This document shows, one piece after another, positions 62,166 to 64,000 of a stretch of DNA of 64,000 nucleotides (its first letter is position 1; every line of letters begins with the position of its first letter). The position numbers were made by a program, and so were the translations under genes. Origin of the DNA: Candidatus Nitrosocosmicus sp. (lineage in GTDB: Archaea > Thermoproteota > Nitrososphaeria > Nitrososphaerales > Nitrososphaeraceae); contig JARFXS010000003.1 of NCBI GenBank assembly GCA_029194465.1, forward strand, positions 28,143-92,142. Reading direction: 5' to 3'. A model generated the notes under the pieces. The model worked only from the letters and a program-made list of their open reading frames with translations. It made no database searches and was not told the origin of the DNA.

Positions 62166-62748
62166 ATGTCAGAAATAGATTGTATGACTCTGTTAATGGA
62201 TCAAATTAATATTGAAATTGAAAAAATAGTTTGTTAAAACACAAGTTTTACCAGATGTGGCAAGAAGGTAAACTTACTCCTAATCACTTAGCAGGCTACT
62301 CTAAAGAATATTATCAACTGGTGAAAAATGTTCCACATCTTGTTGAAAACACACTCTTAAATAACAACAACGAAAAGTATGATAATTTAATCGTGAAGTA
62401 ATCTAGCTGAAGAAAGAGACCATATTGAACCATGGATTAGGTTTGCATCCTCATTAAATGTAAGTTCAGATGAATTGAATAAATACCAGGGAAAAACTTT
62501 GACTAAAAAGTGGTAGATAGTTTATTAGGAGATTTCTAGATCGTCTTTTGAAGAGGGAGTCGCGAGTCTTATGCTTTTTTGGAAAAGAATTACAAAAGAT
62601 TAGTGAAACTAAGAGCAAGGCTTGTAGAATTTTACATAAAGTTGACGATGATTCTCATCGCTATTTTAATATCCACAAGGAAGTTGATATACACTATGCC
62701 AAAGTTTGGGAGATTATATTAAACGATTTTTCAGAAGACAAACACTAA
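62166..62748 (+). pseudogene. TenA/PqqC-like (heme-oxygenase-fold) protein, multiple lesions
   Basis: From ATG 62166 several frames together give 'LMDQINIEIEK', then 'FYQMWQEGKLTPNHLAGYSKEYYQLVKNVPH', 'AEERDHIEPWIRFASSL' and 'DDDSHRYFNIHKEVDIHYAKVWE'. The E...H...E and H...H spacing fits the iron-binding TenA/PqqC/CADD superfamily. At least four stops or shifts prevent expression. A role in cofactor (folate-like) synthesis is known for CADD relatives but is not shown here. Confidence 0.65.
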
Positions 62749-62898
62749 ACAATATTAAATGCAGTCAAAATTTCTTGGCCGCCCAGAATCAATCTATTAG
62801 ACTCGGTCTATAGCAAATATGTGGAACGAAATATTGAAGCCTAATTATTTATAAACAAAACTCTTATACACTCATTTCATTTTTTAAACTAAATGAAT

Positions 62899-62969
62899 GG
62901 GCCCATGTTTTATTTGGTAGAGCGACCGGCTCATAACCGGTAGGTCGGGGTTCAAACCCCTTGGGCCCA
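62899..62969 (+). tRNA. tRNA-Met(CAT), structurally aberrant
   Basis: The acceptor stem GGGCCCA/TGGGCCC is perfect with discriminator A, and the anticodon arm ACCGG-CTCATAA-CCGGT is perfect (CAT). The gene is only 71 nt: the D-stem is weak (GTTT against GAGC) and the T-stem keeps three GC pairs plus a G-T around TTCAAAC, as if bases were lost. It may be a working gene, a relic, or an attachment-site copy. A ruined integrase begins about 60 bp downstream. Confidence 0.75.
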
Positions 62970-63029
62970 GTACGATAATAGTTCTTTTATTTGGTTCTGC
63001 AAATATAAGGTATAAGAGGAAAGTGTTGG

Positions 63030-64000
63030 GATAAAGATATAATGAGGAGGATGATACTAATAAAACTATCTTTTCTGCTCTCAAATCTCCAGTAACCAGA
63101 ATAAATAAAAGAAAGGTTGAAAATTTTTCAACTTTAATGACATAGGTGAAAGTGCATCTTTCCAGGAAAAATGTAATATTTTTTCAAATGCAAATGGAAA
63201 TGATGTTGGGTTTCACGTAATTCTAGTTTTTAAAATTTCATTTGGAAAGGGTGAACCGCAAAGAAATAACAGGTTCCACCATTCAAAATTATCTTAAAAG
63301 CATAAAATTACTCTGTGAAATTGCAGATATATCGGTACCTTGGAAAAGGTTGACCAGAGGACTGCCAAGAGGAAGGAGTTATGCTGACGATCGTATTCCT
63401 ACAATAAATGAGATACAGAAGATGTTGGAATATCCCGATAGACGTATTAAAGCCATAATTTATACTATGGCTTCCTCTGGCATACGTCTCGGTGCTTGGG
63501 AGTATCTTAGATGGGGTCACATCAGGCCAGTTCATGAAAATGATGAAATTTTGGCAGCCAAAATTGTTGTCTATGCCGGAGAAGATGAAGAATATTTTTC
63601 TTTCATTTCAAAAGAAGCCTATTTCTCGCTAAAAGACTGGATGAATTACCGCGAAAATGCGGGAGAGACCATTACTGAAAATAGTTGGCTTATGAGAGAT
63701 TTATGGGATACTCAAATTAACACTGGTACAGGATTAGTTACCAGACCAAAAAAACTGGCATCAAGCGGCATCAAGAGATTAATTGAAAGAGCGATATGGG
63801 CACAAGGTTTAAGGAAAAAACTAGAAAATGGGAAAAAGAGACATCCGTTTCAGGCAATACATTGTTTTAGAAAATGGTTTAAAACAAGGTGTGAAATAGC
63901 AGGAATGAAACCCCTCATTTATCTTTTGCAGGATCAGAATGGGTTGTGTTCACCCGAACATCACGTATTCACTCTAGAATATTTGGATGCGGCTCGGATA
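63030..64000 (+). pseudogene. Tyrosine recombinase (integrase) pseudogene, runs off the window
   Basis: N-terminal 'TIFSALKSPVTRINKRKVENF' continues in another frame as 'FFNFNDIGESASFQEKCNIF' and, after a second shift near 63230, as 'ERVNRKEITGSTIQNYLKSIKLLCE'. The catalytic domain is then open to the edge: 'ASSGIRLGAWEYLRW' (first Arg) and 'HCFRKWFKTRCEIAGMKP' (H-x-x-R). After that point the sequence no longer matches, and the usual GH...Y box is absent up to 64000. It lies just beyond the 3' end of tRNA-Met. Confidence 0.8.

Noticed and set aside
1..64000. CRISPR array or intact insertion sequence
   Set aside because: No regularly spaced identical repeats with unique spacers, and no transposase frame or terminal inverted repeats found by eye.

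Overview
The window is about 64 kb of AT-rich archaeal chromosome. The gene set points to an ammonia-oxidising Thaumarchaeota (Nitrososphaeria), most like the Nitrososphaera/Nitrosocosmicus group. It includes a CdvC/Vps4 cell-division ATPase, EF-1alpha next to ribosomal protein S10, the RNA polymerase subunit RpoP, an archaeal NAD kinase overlapping a NOB1-like nuclease, a TrmB-type regulator, Thi4, many small zinc-ribbon proteins and two histidine kinases. The genus is inferred from gene content and protein style, not from a database search.

Layout. (1) 0.1-12 kb, accessory and signalling: a winged-helix protein translationally coupled to an AAA+ ATPase, a membrane-anchored DsbA-like protein, a CACHE-HAMP histidine kinase divergent from an 8-TM protein, a small secreted Cys protein, a DUF1059 protein and a soluble histidine kinase. 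Both kinases lack the phospho-accepting histidine. (2) 12.3-12.9 kb: tRNA-Ile(GAT) with an integrase N-terminal fragment just downstream of its 3' end. (3) 13-46 kb, mostly housekeeping: NAD kinase, NOB1, S-adenosylhomocysteinase, RpoP, NnrD, TrmB regulator, CdvC, pyrophosphatase, IleRS, EF-1alpha, S10, DHH phosphoesterase, tRNA-Gly(GCC), XRE-CBS regulator, DedA, Thi4, FolD, 5-FCL, PurD, a tRNA-binding OB protein, a repeat-rich secreted protein, a glycosyltransferase, CarA, CarB, a metallophosphoesterase and TrmI. (4) 46-64 kb, gene-poor: an intact prenyl synthase, a receiver protein and a few small secreted or unknown ORFs sit among recognisable gene ruins (GNAT, nitroreductase, receiver domain, DUF72, two tyrosine recombinases, a finger-like protein, a TenA/PqqC-like protein), a tRNA-Glu pseudogene and an aberrant tRNA-Met. 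This looks like an old integration zone.

The most striking feature is how many conserved genes are broken. IleRS and CarA each carry one in-frame TGA near a domain junction. CarB has a 26-bp insertion. 5-FCL has a one-base deletion. PurD has a scrambled N-terminus and an in-frame 16-residue tandem duplication. The glycosyltransferase has a frameshift plus a Trp-to-TGA change. The lesions may be consensus errors, real pseudogenization or, for some, split or recoded genes; sequence alone cannot decide.

Functional groups: one-carbon and nucleotide synthesis (FolD, 5-FCL, PurD, CarA, CarB), NAD(P) metabolism and repair (NAD kinase, NnrD), translation (IleRS, EF-1alpha, S10, TrmI, NOB1, three tRNA loci) and signalling (two kinases, one receiver, XRE-CBS, TrmB). 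I found no CRISPR array, intact transposase or rRNA.
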